From an uncultured Burkholderiales bacterium (GTDB lineage: Bacteria; Pseudomonadota; Gammaproteobacteria; Burkholderiales; Burkholderiaceae_C), in contig CAMFGY010000010.1 in assembly GCA_945952065.1 (NCBI GenBank), positions 1 to 64,000 on the forward strand: DNA of 64,000 bases. The letters run 5' to 3'. The position numbers and the translations under genes are program-made. Below the pieces are notes generated by a model. The model saw only the letters and a list, made by a program, of their open reading frames with translations, searched no databases and was not told where the DNA came from. How positions within the stretch are numbered: the stretch's first letter is position 1; each line of letters opens with the position of its first letter. Shown here in pieces: positions 1-8,993 of this stretch.

Positions 1-10
1 CCAGCTCGGC

Positions 11-50
11 CGGGGACTTGCACCCCGAAGATCGCGCCCATGCTGGGCGC
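11..50. other. Two short adjacent hairpins at the window edge
   Basis: Two perfect inverted repeats lie next to each other: CGGGG/CCCCG (11-15 with 23-27, 7-nt loop) and GCGCCCA/TGGGCGC (34-40 with 44-50, 3-nt loop). No protein could be recognised in any frame of the first 56 bases. They may be the end of an upstream transcript or one copy of a dispersed element; one copy cannot decide. Confidence 0.3.
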
Positions 51-56
51 ACAAGA

Positions 57-78
57 AAACGGCCCTGACGGGCCGTTT
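57..78 (-). terminator. Terminator of ppsA
   Basis: A 9-bp perfect stem AAACGGCCC/GGGCCGTTT (57-65 with 70-78) with loop TGAC. Read on the minus strand it lies 44 bases after the ppsA stop and ends in TTTTC, as expected of an intrinsic terminator. The symmetrical A/T ends mean it could also stop plus-strand transcripts entering from the left. Confidence 0.8.
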
Positions 79-121
79 ATCAGTTCAAAGCAATGTCGTG
101 ATCATTGCCTCGGGCACGTTC

Positions 122-2530
122 TCAACGCTTGGCCAATCGCTTCCAGGTTTCAACCACCGAATCCGGGTTGAGCGAGATCGACACAATGCCTTCACCCGCC
201 AGCCATTCCGCAAAATCCGGGTGGTCGCTGGGGCCCTGACCGCAAATGCCGATGTACTTGCCGGTGGCTCGGCACGCGGTGATGGCGCGCGAAATCATGG
301 CCTTGACCGCCGGATCGCGCTCATCAAAATCACCCGCCAACTGCTCCAAACCGGAGTCACGGTCCAGGCCCAAGGTCAGCTGCGTCAAGTCATTGGAGCC
401 AATCGACATGCCGTCGAAATGCTCCAGGAACTGATCGGCCAAGATCGCGTTGCTCGGCACCTCGCACATCATGATGACGCGCAATCCGTCTTGGCCGCCC
501 GTGGCGCCCCGCTTCAAGCCACGCTCGGCCAGCATGCCGACCACGCGCTCGGCCTGCCGCACAGTACGCACGAAAGGCACCATGATCTCGACATTGGTCA
601 GGCCCATTTCGTTGCGCACGCGGCGCAGGGCTTCGCACTCCATGGCGAAGGCATCCGAGAACTCGCCACTGATGTAGCGCGAAGCACCACGGAAGCCCAG
701 CATCGGATTTTCTTCATCGGGCTCGTAGCGCGAGCCGCCAATCAGCTTGCGGTACTCATTGCTCTTGAAGTCCGATAAGCGCACGATCACCGGGCGAGGA
801 AAGAAGGCCGCGGCGATTGTGGCCACACCTTCGACCAATTTGTCGACGTAGAAGGCCCGTGGCGACGCATGACCACGCGCCACCGACTCGACCGCCTTTT
901 TCAAATCCGCATCGATGTTCGGATAGTCAAGAATGGCCTTGGGGTGAACGCCGATATTATTGTTAATGATGAATTCCAAGCGGGCCAAGCCCACCCCTGC
1001 GCTGGGCATTTGCGCAAAGTTGAAAGCCAGCTGCGGATTGCCGACGTTCATCATGATCTTGATCGGGCAGTAAGGCAGCTCGCCTTGGTGCACCTCGCTG
1101 ATCTCGGTTTCGAGCAGGCCGTCGTAGATGAAGCCCGTGTCACCCTCGGAGCAGACCACGGTGACCAACTGGCCATCCTTGAGCTTCTCGGTGGCGTCGC
1201 CGCAGCCGACCACCGCCGGAATTCCCAACTCGCGCGCAATGATGGCCGCATGGCAGGTGCGGCCGCCACGGTTGGTGACGATGGCCGAAGCCCGCTTCAT
1301 CACCGGCTCCCAGTTCGGGTCGGTCATGTCAGTCACCAAGACGTCGCCGGGCTGGACGCGGTCCATTTCGCTGATGTGCGAGACCAAGCGCACCGGGCCG
1401 GTACCGATCTTTTGGCCAATCGCGCGGCCTTCAGCCAAGACCGCGCTGTGGCCCTTGAGCTTGTAGCTGTGCTCCACCTGACCTTCAGCCTGGCTCTTCA
1501 CCGTTTCCGGGCGGGCCTGCAGGATGTAGAGCTGACCGTCAACACCGTCACGGCCCCACTCGATGTCCATCGCGCGGCCATAGTGCTTCTCGATGATCAG
1601 GGCATAACGCGCCAATTCGATGACTTCGGCATCGGCCAGCGAGTAGCGGTTGCGCGCTTCCGGCGCCGTGTCCACAGTCTTGACCAGGCGCCCCGAGGCC
1701 GCCTTTTCTTCCGGCGTGGCGAACTCCATGCGAATCAGCTTGGAGCCCAGATTGCGACGGATGATGGGCAGGCGGCCCTTTTCGAGCGCCGGCTTGTGCA
1801 CGTAGAACTCGTCGGGGTTGACGGCGCCTTGCACCACGGTCTCGCCCAAACCATAGCTGGAGGTGATGAACACCACGTCCTTGAAGCCCGACTCGGTGTC
1901 GATGGTGAACATCACGCCGGCCGAGCCCAGATCGGAGCGCACCATGCGCTGCACACCGGCGCTCAGCGCCACATCGGCGTGGGCAAAGCCCTTGTGCACG
2001 CGATAGCTGATGGCACGGTCGTTGTAGAGCGAGGCGAACACCTCTTTCATCTTGTGCAGCACTTCTTCAATGCCGATCACATTCAAGAAGGTCTCTTGCT
2101 GACCCGCGAACGAAGCGTCCGGCAGGTCTTCGGCGGTGGCCGAAGAACGCACGGCAAAAGAAACGCCCGGGTTGTCGGCCGTCAACTTCGCAAAAGCACT
2201 GCGGATTTGCGCTTCCAAATCAGCGGGGAAAGGCTGCGCCTCCAGCCAGCCGCGGATTTCGGCGCCGGCCTCGGCCAGGGCGCGCACATCGTCGGTGTTC
2301 AAGCTGGCCAGTCGCGCCTCGATGCGCTTGTCCAAGCCCTCGTATTTGAGGAACTCGCGGAATGCATGCGCTGTGGTGGCAAAGCCGCCGGGCACGCGGA
2401 CGCCCGAACTCGAGAGCTCCGAGATCATCTCGCCGAGGCTGGCGTTCTTGCCGCCAACCACCTCGACGTCAGTCATCCTCAGATTCTCAAAGGGAACGAC
2501 CAGGGCGGTCGGCTCAAAGCGTGTGGACAT
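122..2530 (-). CDS. ppsA: Phosphoenolpyruvate synthase
   Basis: Makes PEP, AMP and phosphate from pyruvate, ATP and water in the cytoplasm, the entry step of gluconeogenesis from C3 compounds. The 802 residues match the family length. Order: N-terminal ATP-grasp nucleotide-binding domain (about 10-345), swivelling phosphohistidine domain with GGRTCHAAI giving catalytic His427, and C-terminal PEP/pyruvate TIM barrel with the catalytic cysteine at Cys763 in [13 protein letters not shown]. The ATG has GGAG 8 bases upstream. It diverges from ppsR, whose product is known to control this enzyme by phosphorylation/dephosphorylation of a Thr next to the catalytic His (here Thr425 in GRTCH). Confidence 0.97.
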   Translation of the reverse strand: MSTRFEPTALVVPFENLRMTDVEVVGGKNASLGEMISELSSSGVRVPGGFATTAHAFREFLKYEGLDKRIEARLASLNTDDVRALAEAGAEIRGWLEAQPFPADLEAQIRSAFAKLTADNPGVSFAVRSSATAEDLPDASFAGQQETFLNVIGIEEVLHKMKEVFASLYNDRAISYRVHKGFAHADVALSAGVQRMVRSDLGSAGVMFTIDTESGFKDVVFITSSYGLGETVVQGAVNPDEFYVHKPALEKGRLPIIRRNLGSKLIRMEFATPEEKAASGRLVKTVDTAPEARNRYSLADAEVIELARYALIIEKHYGRAMDIEWGRDGVDGQLYILQARPETVKSQAEGQVEHSYKLKGHSAVLAEGRAIGQKIGTGPVRLVSHISEMDRVQPGDVLVTDMTDPNWEPVMKRASAIVTNRGGRTCHAAIIARELGIPAVVGCGDATEKLKDGQLVTVVCSEGDTGFIYDGLLETEISEVHQGELPYCPIKIMMNVGNPQLAFNFAQMPSAGVGLARLEFIINNNIGVHPKAILDYPNIDADLKKAVESVARGHASPRAFYVDKLVEGVATIAAAFFPRPVIVRLSDFKSNEYRKLIGGSRYEPDEENPMLGFRGASRYISGEFSDAFAMECEALRRVRNEMGLTNVEIMVPFVRTVRQAERVVGMLAERGLKRGATGGQDGLRVIMMCEVPSNAILADQFLEHFDGMSIGSNDLTQLTLGLDRDSGLEQLAGDFDERDPAVKAMISRAITACRATGKYIGICGQGPSDHPDFAEWLAGEGIVSISLNPDSVVETWKRLAKR

Positions 2531-2764
2531 GGGAATACTCCGTGATGTTGAAAATTCCTGAGTCCCGCCGCAGCGCCTGGAGTCTGGGCTCGAGCGCTGC
2601 CCCGGTCGTCCACACAGTCACTCAGCCCAAGAATTCTGCATTCTTGTTCTAGCCCGGGCTGGAGTGTTTCTTGAAAACTGCGCATGACGGCTGGCGGTTG
2701 ATTGCGAGCGATTCTACGGGTTACATCGCCGTATGATGAACAAACACTCTAGAGCGACTCAACC

Positions 2765-3586
2765 ATGCCTCATCGCACCGTGTACTTTGTCTCGGACGGC
2801 ACCGGGATCACTGCTGAAACCTTCGGTAACTCGATCCTGGCCCAATTCCCCAACAAGCCGCGCCATGTGCGCCGCCCTTTTGTTGACACACCCGAAAAGG
2901 CGCATGCCGTGGTGCGTGAGATCAACGAAACCGGCGAGCGCGAAGGCAAGCGCGCCATCGTTTTCGCCACCTTGGTGGATCGTGAGGTGTTGAAGATCGT
3001 GCGCGACCACTGCCAGGCGCGGGTGCTCGACATGTTCGGCACCTTTATCGAACCGCTGGAAGAAGAGTTCGAGGTCAAATCCAACCACCGGGTGGGGCGT
3101 TTTTCCGATGTGGCGCGCAGCCAGGAATACCACGACCGCATCGAGGCCATCAATTTCTCGCTGGCCCATGACGACGGCCAGTCGTCCAAGAACCTGGACG
3201 TGGCCGATGTGGTGTTGGTGGGCGTGTCGCGCAGCGGCAAAACGCCCACTTCGCTGTACTTGGCCATGCAGCACGGCATCAAGGCCGCCAACTATCCCTT
3301 GATCCCCGAGGACTTTGAGCGCGGCCGTCTGCCCGACACCTTGGCACCGCACAAGCGCAAATGCTTCGGCCTGACGATTGACCCCGAGCGGCTCAGCCAA
3401 ATTCGCAACGAACGCCGCCCTGGCAGCAAGTACGCCGACCTGATGAATTGCCGCTACGAAGTCAATGAGGCCGAAGCGATGATGAAGCGCGAAGGCATTT
3501 CATGGCTGTCGTCCACGCACAAGTCGATCGAGGAAATCGCCACCACCATCTTGCGAGACCTGCGCCCCGACCGCCTCATTTACTGA
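2765..3586 (+). CDS. ppsR: PEP synthase regulatory protein (kinase/pyrophosphorylase, DUF299)
   Basis: Bifunctional ADP-dependent kinase and phosphate-dependent pyrophosphorylase that inactivates or reactivates PEP synthase. The 273 residues match the family. The N-terminus has VSDGTGITAET and the P-loop-like GVSRSGKTPTS lies at residues 153-163. Divergent pairing with ppsA across a 234-bp gap is the usual arrangement in Betaproteobacteria and supports substrate assignment. A TATGAT hexamer (2732-2737) precedes it, but I see no good -35 partner, so I do not call a promoter. Confidence 0.96.
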   Translation: MPHRTVYFVSDGTGITAETFGNSILAQFPNKPRHVRRPFVDTPEKAHAVVREINETGEREGKRAIVFATLVDREVLKIVRDHCQARVLDMFGTFIEPLEEEFEVKSNHRVGRFSDVARSQEYHDRIEAINFSLAHDDGQSSKNLDVADVVLVGVSRSGKTPTSLYLAMQHGIKAANYPLIPEDFERGRLPDTLAPHKRKCFGLTIDPERLSQIRNERRPGSKYADLMNCRYEVNEAEAMMKREGISWLSSTHKSIEEIATTILRDLRPDRLIY

Positions 3587-3599
3587 GTGCGCGCTTCAG

Positions 3600-4382
3600 T
3601 CAGGGGGGCAGCAGGCGCTGCCGCGCGGATTCATACAAGCAAATTGCGGCCGCACTGCCCACATTGAGCGACTCTTCGCCACCCGGCTGGGGAATGCCCA
3701 CCGTCAGCTGGCAGCGCTGCATCAGTTCGGCCTGCACCCCCTGCCCTTCATGGCCCATCACCCAAGCGCAAGGGCTGGGCAGGCGGACCTGGTGGAGTTG
3801 CGCTTGCGCATAGGAGCTGGTGGCCACCAGAGGCAGCTGCAAGGCCTCCAAATCGGCAGGGGCCAAGCCCTCGATCAAATGCAGGCCGAAGTGCGCCCCC
3901 ATGCCGGCACGCAAGACCTTGGGCGACCACAGGGCCGCCGTGCCCTTCAGGGCCAAGACTTGGCGAAAGCCCATGGCTGCAGCGCTGCGCAAAATCGTGC
4001 CCACATTGCCAGCGTCTTGCAGACGGTCCAAGACCACAGCGTCGAGCCCAGGTTTGATGGCAGGCTTGTCGTCATGCGGAACTTCAAAACCAATTTGGGC
4101 GGGCGACTCCAGACCACTGACGGTTTTGAACAAGGCCGTCGGAAGCACCAACTGCTTGGGCGCGGCGTCCGCCAAGGCCCGCAAGACAGGATCGGCCGCC
4201 GCCGCTTCGGTCAGCACCGCCAATGTGACGGGATAGCCGCGCTGCAGGCAGGCGCGCACCAAGTGGTCGCCCTCCAACCAGATCGAACCCAGCTTGCGGT
4301 AAGCGCCGCCATCTTGGCTCAGTTTGCGCAAGCGCTGCAAAGCCGGGTTGTCACGCGAAGTGATGTGTGAGACCTGGCTCAT
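3600..4382 (-). CDS. TrmH/SpoU-family RNA 2'-O-methyltransferase
   Basis: A SPOUT-class enzyme that transfers a methyl group from S-adenosylmethionine to a ribose 2'-OH of rRNA or tRNA. The three family motifs are present: [13 protein letters not shown] (126-138), VMGHEGQGV (208-216) and [15 protein letters not shown] (230-244), which form the trefoil-knot cofactor site. The N-terminal part (about 10-90) looks like the substrate-binding domain. The ATG overlaps the rnhB stop as ATGA, so translation is probably coupled. The exact target nucleotide cannot be read from sequence, so no symbol is given. It converges on ppsR with 13 bases between stops. Confidence 0.9.
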   Translation of the reverse strand: MSQVSHITSRDNPALQRLRKLSQDGGAYRKLGSIWLEGDHLVRACLQRGYPVTLAVLTEAAAADPVLRALADAAPKQLVLPTALFKTVSGLESPAQIGFEVPHDDKPAIKPGLDAVVLDRLQDAGNVGTILRSAAAMGFRQVLALKGTAALWSPKVLRAGMGAHFGLHLIEGLAPADLEALQLPLVATSSYAQAQLHQVRLPSPCAWVMGHEGQGVQAELMQRCQLTVGIPQPGGEESLNVGSAAAICLYESARQRLLPP

Positions 4383-5008
4383 GGTTTCTCCAACAAAATC
4401 TCTCGAACCGGGCCAAAGCTGCGGCGGTGCCAGGACGTCACGCCATGCTGGCGCAAAGCCGCCAAATGCTCGGCCGTGGGATAGCCTTTGTGGCCCGCAA
4501 AGCCATATTCAGGATGGGCCTCATGCATGGCCAGACATTGCCGATCTCGCGTGACCTTGGCCAGGATGGAGGCCGCCGAGATGGCTTGCACCTTGGCATC
4601 GCCTTTGACAATGGCCTCCGCAGGGATCTTCAAGACCGGCAGCCGGTTGCCATCCACCAAAACCAAATTCGGCTTCAAGCGCAGGCCTTCTACGGCTCGG
4701 CGCATCGCCAACAGGGTGGCCTGCAAAATGTTCAAGGTGTCGATCTCCTCGACGCTGGCTTGCGCGATGCAGCAGCACAAAGCCTTGGCGCGGATTTCAT
4801 CGAACAGGCGCTCGCGCTTCTTTTCGGTCAAGGCCTTGGAGTCGGCCAAACCTTCAATCGGATTGACGTCATCCAAGATCACCGCCGCAGCCACCACCGG
4901 CCCGGCCAGCGGCCCGCGCCCGGCTTCATCCACCCCGGCCACCAGCCCGCTGACGTTCCAGGCCAGGCCGAGCTGCTCAGGCGCGGCCAATGACTTGCGC
5001 GATCGCAT
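4379..5008 (-). CDS. rnhB: Ribonuclease HII
   Basis: Cleaves the RNA strand of RNA-DNA hybrids and nicks 5' of single ribonucleotides in DNA. The catalytic motif DEAGRG is at residues 27-32 and LADSK and the downstream Asp region follow. I chose the ATG at 5008 (209 residues). A longer frame to 5095 would overlap lpxB by 119 bases and add a tail unlike the family. AAGG lies just upstream of the chosen ATG. The start still overlaps the lpxB end by 32 bases, and the stop overlaps the methyltransferase start. Confidence 0.94.
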   Translation of the reverse strand: MRSRKSLAAPEQLGLAWNVSGLVAGVDEAGRGPLAGPVVAAAVILDDVNPIEGLADSKALTEKKRERLFDEIRAKALCCCIAQASVEEIDTLNILQATLLAMRRAVEGLRLKPNLVLVDGNRLPVLKIPAEAIVKGDAKVQAISAASILAKVTRDRQCLAMHEAHPEYGFAGHKGYPTAEHLAALRQHGVTSWHRRSFGPVREILLEKP

Positions 5009-6125
5009 CGCTTGCCTTCTGGGCGGTGTCACAACGCAGCAGGTGGTGTTGCTGCTCAAAGCACTGCTGGGCACAGGCGTAGCGGGCCGCATCATCCAAC
5101 CAAGCCAGCCCTTCGCGCGCCAAAGCGTCCGGGGTGCAAGCGTCTTGAATCAGCTCGGGCACGACAAACTCTCGGGCCAACACATTCGGCAAACCCACCC
5201 AGGGCTGATAGTTGCGGCCCTTCATGCGCCACCAATTGAGCGCATGCATGCGGTAGGCAATCACCATGGGACGCTTGAACAGGGCCGCCTCCAGCGTGGC
5301 CGTGCCGCTGGCTACCAGGGTCACATCGCAGGCGGCCAAAGATTCATGAGAGCGCCCATCCAGCAGTTGCAAATCCAGCGCCGGCGCATGCTGCCGCAGC
5401 AAAGGATCGACCAAGGCGCGCATGCCCGGCGCCACCGGCATCACAAAACGCAAGTCCGGCCGCGACTTGCGCATCAGCACCGCCGCCTTCAAAAGAGGCT
5501 CGGCGATGTAGGCAATCTCGCTGCGCCGGCTGCCCGGCAACAAGGCCACCACGGTGTCAGACTCACCCAGGCCCAAAGCCGCGCGCGCCTGTGTCTTGGG
5601 CGGGGTCAAGGGAATCGCATCGGCCAAGGGGTGGCCGCAATAGCTGGCCCCAATGCCATGCGAGCGCAGCAACTCGGGCTCAAAAGGGAACAGGCACAAG
5701 ACATGGTCGGCCGAGCGCTTGATCTTCTCGACCCGCTCCGCCCGCCAGGCCCAGATGGAGGGGCAGACAAAATGCACCGTCTTGATGCCGCCTTCGCGCA
5801 AGCGCTGCTCCAGGCCGAAGTTGAAGTCCGGCGCGTCAATGCCAATGAAAGCCGCGGGCTTGTCTTGCAGCAGTCGATCGCCCAATTGCTTGCGAATCGA
5901 CAGCAACTCACGCAGGTTCAGCAAGGCATCAACATAGCCAAACACGGACAGCTTCTCGCTGGGCCACCAGGCTTCAAAACCCTGGGCCAGCATCTTGGGG
6001 CCACCGATGCCCTGCGCCTGCAAATCCGGCCAACGCGCCTTCAAGCCACCCATCAAAAGACTGGCCAGCAAATCGCCGGATGCTTCGCCGGCCACCATGC
6101 CAAAGCGGGGCGCGGACTGGTTCAT
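4977..6125 (-). CDS. lpxB: Lipid-A-disaccharide synthase
   Basis: Glycosyltransferase (GT19) that joins UDP-2,3-diacylglucosamine and lipid X into the lipid A disaccharide at the inner face of the inner membrane. The N-terminal signature VAGEASGD is at residues 11-18, and the C-terminal half has the Rossmann-type nucleotide-sugar region. I chose the ATG at 6125 (382 residues). A TTG at 6137, two bases after the lpxA stop, would add four residues; neither has a clear ribosome site. It follows lpxA directly, as in most proteobacteria. Confidence 0.95.
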   Translation of the reverse strand: MNQSAPRFGMVAGEASGDLLASLLMGGLKARWPDLQAQGIGGPKMLAQGFEAWWPSEKLSVFGYVDALLNLRELLSIRKQLGDRLLQDKPAAFIGIDAPDFNFGLEQRLREGGIKTVHFVCPSIWAWRAERVEKIKRSADHVLCLFPFEPELLRSHGIGASYCGHPLADAIPLTPPKTQARAALGLGESDTVVALLPGSRRSEIAYIAEPLLKAAVLMRKSRPDLRFVMPVAPGMRALVDPLLRQHAPALDLQLLDGRSHESLAACDVTLVASGTATLEAALFKRPMVIAYRMHALNWWRMKGRNYQPWVGLPNVLAREFVVPELIQDACTPDALAREGLAWLDDAARYACAQQCFEQQHHLLRCDTAQKASDAIAQVIGRA

Positions 6126-6138
6126 GGAGATGTTCAAT

Positions 6139-6933
6139 TCAGCGCACGATGCCGCGAGACGCCGCAGCCAAGAAGTTCAGCATCAGCGCAATATCGGCCT
6201 GCGAGTCGGCATCGGTCTCTGAGGCCTGCAAGTCGCCCAGAGCGGCCACCGCCTGCTCCAGCGTCAAGGATGACCGGTACAAGAGCTTGTGCATTTGCTT
6301 GATCACGGCCAAACGCTCGGCGCCAAAGCCACGACGACGCAAACCCACCACATTGACCGCTCGCGCCGTCAACGGGTTGCCGTCCACCGTCATGAAGGGG
6401 GGCACGTCTTGGGCCACATGGGCCTGAAAGCCGATCATGGCGTGCGAACCCACCCGCATGCGCTGCAGCATGCCAGTCAAACCGCCGACCGTGACCCAAT
6501 CGCCGATCTCCACATGGCCGGCCAAGGTCACGCCATTGGCCAAGACATTGTGATGACCCAGCACCACGTCATGCGCCAGATGTACATAGGCCATGATCCA
6601 GTTGTCATCGCCGAGCTGGGTCACGCCCTTGTCTTGCACGGTGCCGGTATTGAAGGTGCAGTATTCGCGAATGGTGTTGCGGTCACCAATCACCAGCCGG
6701 GTCGGCTCGCCCGCGTACTTCATGTCTTGCGGCGCCGCGCCGATCGAGTTGAACTGGAAGATCGTGTTGTCGCTGCCGATGGTGGTGTGGCCTTCGATCA
6801 CGCAGTGCGGGCCGATCTGGGTGCCCGCAGCGATGCGCACATGGGGGCCAATCAAGCTGTAGGCGCCCACGCTGACCGAGCTGTCAAGCTCGGCAGCGGG
6901 GTCAACAATCGCGGTGGGGTGAATCTTGGTCAT
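6139..6933 (-). CDS. lpxA: UDP-N-acetylglucosamine O-acyltransferase
   Basis: First step of lipid A synthesis: transfers a 3-hydroxyacyl chain from acyl carrier protein to UDP-GlcNAc. The 264 residues contain a left-handed beta-helix of hexapeptide repeats (about 5-190) and a helical C-terminal domain. His118 and His121 in [10 protein letters not shown] correspond to E. coli His122 and catalytic His125. VAQDVPPFM and GLRRRGF mark the end of the helix. It sits 24 bases after fabZ in the lpxD-fabZ-lpxA-lpxB order. Confidence 0.97.
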   Translation of the reverse strand: MTKIHPTAIVDPAAELDSSVSVGAYSLIGPHVRIAAGTQIGPHCVIEGHTTIGSDNTIFQFNSIGAAPQDMKYAGEPTRLVIGDRNTIREYCTFNTGTVQDKGVTQLGDDNWIMAYVHLAHDVVLGHHNVLANGVTLAGHVEIGDWVTVGGLTGMLQRMRVGSHAMIGFQAHVAQDVPPFMTVDGNPLTARAVNVVGLRRRGFGAERLAVIKQMHKLLYRSSLTLEQAVAALGDLQASETDADSQADIALMLNFLAAASRGIVR

Positions 6934-6957
6934 GCTGCGCGCCCGGGGCTGAGAGGT

Positions 6958-7401
6958 TCAGGCATCAATGCGACGCATGGTGCACAAGAGCTGCGCTTCA
7001 GCGGCCAGTTGATCACCCACCAAGACCTTGCCGGAGAACTTGAAGATGCCGGCTTTAGCCCGCTCCAGCGTCACGTCCAGCAAAATCTGATCGCCGGGCT
7101 CCACAGGCCGCTTGAAACGCGCGTTATCAATGCCCGCAAAATAAACCACGGTGCTGTCATCCAAGACGATGTCGGAACTCTCCAGCGCCAGCAATGTGGC
7201 GGCTTGTGCCATGGCTTCGAGCATCAACACGCCCGGCATCACCGGACGATGCGGGAAGTGACCTTCAAAAAAGGGTTCATTGATGCTGACATTCTTCAGC
7301 GCCAGGATGCGCTTGCCTTTTTCGATCTCAAGCACACGGTCCACCAGCAAGATGGGGTAGCGGTGTGGCAGTTTCTTGAGAATTTGGTGAATGTCCATCA
7401 T
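6958..7401 (-). CDS. fabZ: 3-hydroxyacyl-[acyl-carrier-protein] dehydratase
   Basis: Dehydrates 3-hydroxyacyl-ACP in fatty acid elongation and competes with LpxA and LpxD for the same 3-hydroxyacyl-ACP pool, which explains its place between those genes. The 147 residues form one hot-dog fold with catalytic His in [11 protein letters not shown] and Glu in the helix after [13 protein letters not shown] (MLEAMAQ). The first ATG at 7401 overlaps the lpxD stop as ATGA; a second ATG follows at once. Confidence 0.97.
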   Translation of the reverse strand: MMDIHQILKKLPHRYPILLVDRVLEIEKGKRILALKNVSINEPFFEGHFPHRPVMPGVLMLEAMAQAATLLALESSDIVLDDSTVVYFAGIDNARFKRPVEPGDQILLDVTLERAKAGIFKFSGKVLVGDQLAAEAQLLCTMRRIDA

Positions 7402-8480
7402 GATGAATTTTTCTTTTCCTGCGCTTGTTCAAGCGCTTTTTCAAGGCTCTGCACGCGCTGACGCAGGGCATGCAGGTTCCGTAAGGTTGCGGCGTTCTTT
7501 TCCCAACTCGCATTGTCGTCGAAGGGGAACACGCCGCTGTAAAGGCCGGGTTTGTGGATGCTGCGGCTGATCAAGGTGGCGGCCGACACATGAACATGAT
7601 CGGCAATCGTCAAATGCCCCACGATATTGGCGGCACCGGCGATGGTGCAATGCGCGCCGATGCGGGTGCTGCCGGCAATTGCGGTGCAACCCGCGATGGC
7701 CGTATGCCGTCCGATATGCACGTTATGGGCTATCTGCACAAGATTGTCGATCTTGACGCCCTCTTCCAACACCGTGTCGTCCAAAGCGCCGCGGTCCACA
7801 CAGCTGTTGGCACCGATTTCAACCTCGTCGCCAATACGCACCGCCCCCAACTGCTCGATCTTTTCCCAGCGACCACCACCCGCCGCGCCAGTGGACGCAA
7901 AGCCAAAGCCATCAGCCCCAATCACCACGCCACTGTGGATGATGCAGCGTTCGCCAATTTGGCAGCCGAAGCCGACCGTGACATTCGCTGACAGGCGAGT
8001 TCCCGCGCCGATTTCAGCACCCTGCCCGATCGCACAATGGGCGCCAATGCGGGCACCATCGCCAATGCGCGCATGCGCTTCAATCACGGCCAGCGCGCCA
8101 ATGTCGACCCCTTGGCCCACTTGGGCACTCGGGTCAATGACGGCACTGGGATGAATGCGCGCCGGGCTCAAGGGCCGGACTCTGGACGCCCACCACTGGG
8201 TCAGGCGCGCAAAGTACAAATAGGGATCAGGGGTGACGATGGCCGGGCCTCGGCTCGAGGCCAACTCGGCAAGCGCCGGCGCAACAATCACACAAGCAGC
8301 CAATGAAGAACTCAGTTGCGACTGATACTTCGGGTTGGCCAAAAAGCTCAGCGTTGTGGGCGTCGCCGCTTGAAGCGGGCCCACTCGCTCGATCAGCAAG
8401 GTCTTGGCTGCGGATTCGGAGGCACCATGAAGATCGCCGCCCAAGGCGGCGATCACTTCAGCCAGAGTGACGGCAGCCAC
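7398..8480 (-). CDS. lpxD: UDP-3-O-(3-hydroxyacyl)glucosamine N-acyltransferase
   Basis: Third step of lipid A synthesis: N-acylates UDP-3-O-acylglucosamine using 3-hydroxyacyl-ACP. Of 360 residues, the first 100 or so are the uridine-binding domain, then a hexapeptide-repeat beta-helix (about 105-325). Catalytic His252 lies in QIAHNVHIG. The C-terminal 35 residues form a charged helix ([12 protein letters not shown]). The start is GTG at 8480, three bases after the skp stop. Confidence 0.96.
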   Translation of the reverse strand: MAAVTLAEVIAALGGDLHGASESAAKTLLIERVGPLQAATPTTLSFLANPKYQSQLSSSLAACVIVAPALAELASSRGPAIVTPDPYLYFARLTQWWASRVRPLSPARIHPSAVIDPSAQVGQGVDIGALAVIEAHARIGDGARIGAHCAIGQGAEIGAGTRLSANVTVGFGCQIGERCIIHSGVVIGADGFGFASTGAAGGGRWEKIEQLGAVRIGDEVEIGANSCVDRGALDDTVLEEGVKIDNLVQIAHNVHIGRHTAIAGCTAIAGSTRIGAHCTIAGAANIVGHLTIADHVHVSAATLISRSIHKPGLYSGVFPFDDNASWEKNAATLRNLHALRQRVQSLEKALEQAQEKKNSS

Positions 8481-8483
8481 CGA

Positions 8484-8993
8484 TCACTTCTGGGCGTTCA
8501 GCGTGTCGATCACTTTCTTGGTGATGTCCACGCGGGCGCTGACGTTCAGCGCATCCTGCACGATCAGGTCGTACTTCTCGGACTCGAAGATTTGCTTGAT
8601 GACGCGATTTGCACGCTCAACCACTGCGCCCAGTTCTTCGTTCTTGCGCTGGTTCAGGTCTTCTTGCCATTCACGGCGCTTGCGCTGCAGATCACGGTCC
8701 ACTTCCACCAGATCGCGCTGGCGACGGTTGCGCTCGGCTTCGCTCAGGGTGGGGGCGTCTTTTTCCAGCTTTTCAGCCGACAGGCGCAGCTTGTTTTCCT
8801 GCTCCTTCAGGTCCTTCTCGCGCTTGCCAAATTCAGCTTCCAACTTCAGCTGAGCCGTCTTGGCCAGATTGGCCTCACGCAGCACACGCTCGCTGTTGAC
8901 ATAGCCGATCTTGAGTTCTTGCGCCTGCACGCCCAGTGCCGACACAGTCATGAGGGCGGCCAAAGCCACCGAATTCAACAGCTTGCTCTTCAT
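8484..8993 (-). CDS. skp: OmpH/Skp-family periplasmic chaperone
   Basis: Periplasmic trimeric chaperone that carries unfolded outer-membrane proteins to the Bam complex. The signal peptide covers residues 1-24 (cleavage after GVQA). The mature part is short beta (KIGYVNSERVL) followed by a long charged coiled coil (about 45-130) typical of the Skp tentacles. Length 169 fits. The ATG overlaps the bamA stop by one base (TGATG), so it is coupled to bamA. Confidence 0.93.
   Translation of the reverse strand: MKSKLLNSVALAALMTVSALGVQAQELKIGYVNSERVLREANLAKTAQLKLEAEFGKREKDLKEQENKLRLSAEKLEKDAPTLSEAERNRRQRDLVEVDRDLQRKRREWQEDLNQRKNEELGAVVERANRVIKQIFESEKYDLIVQDALNVSARVDITKKVIDTLNAQK

Noticed and set aside
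869-2545. Long plus-strand open frame opposite ppsA
   Set aside because: It mirrors the codon bias of ppsA on the other strand and resembles no family; ppsA has all catalytic motifs.
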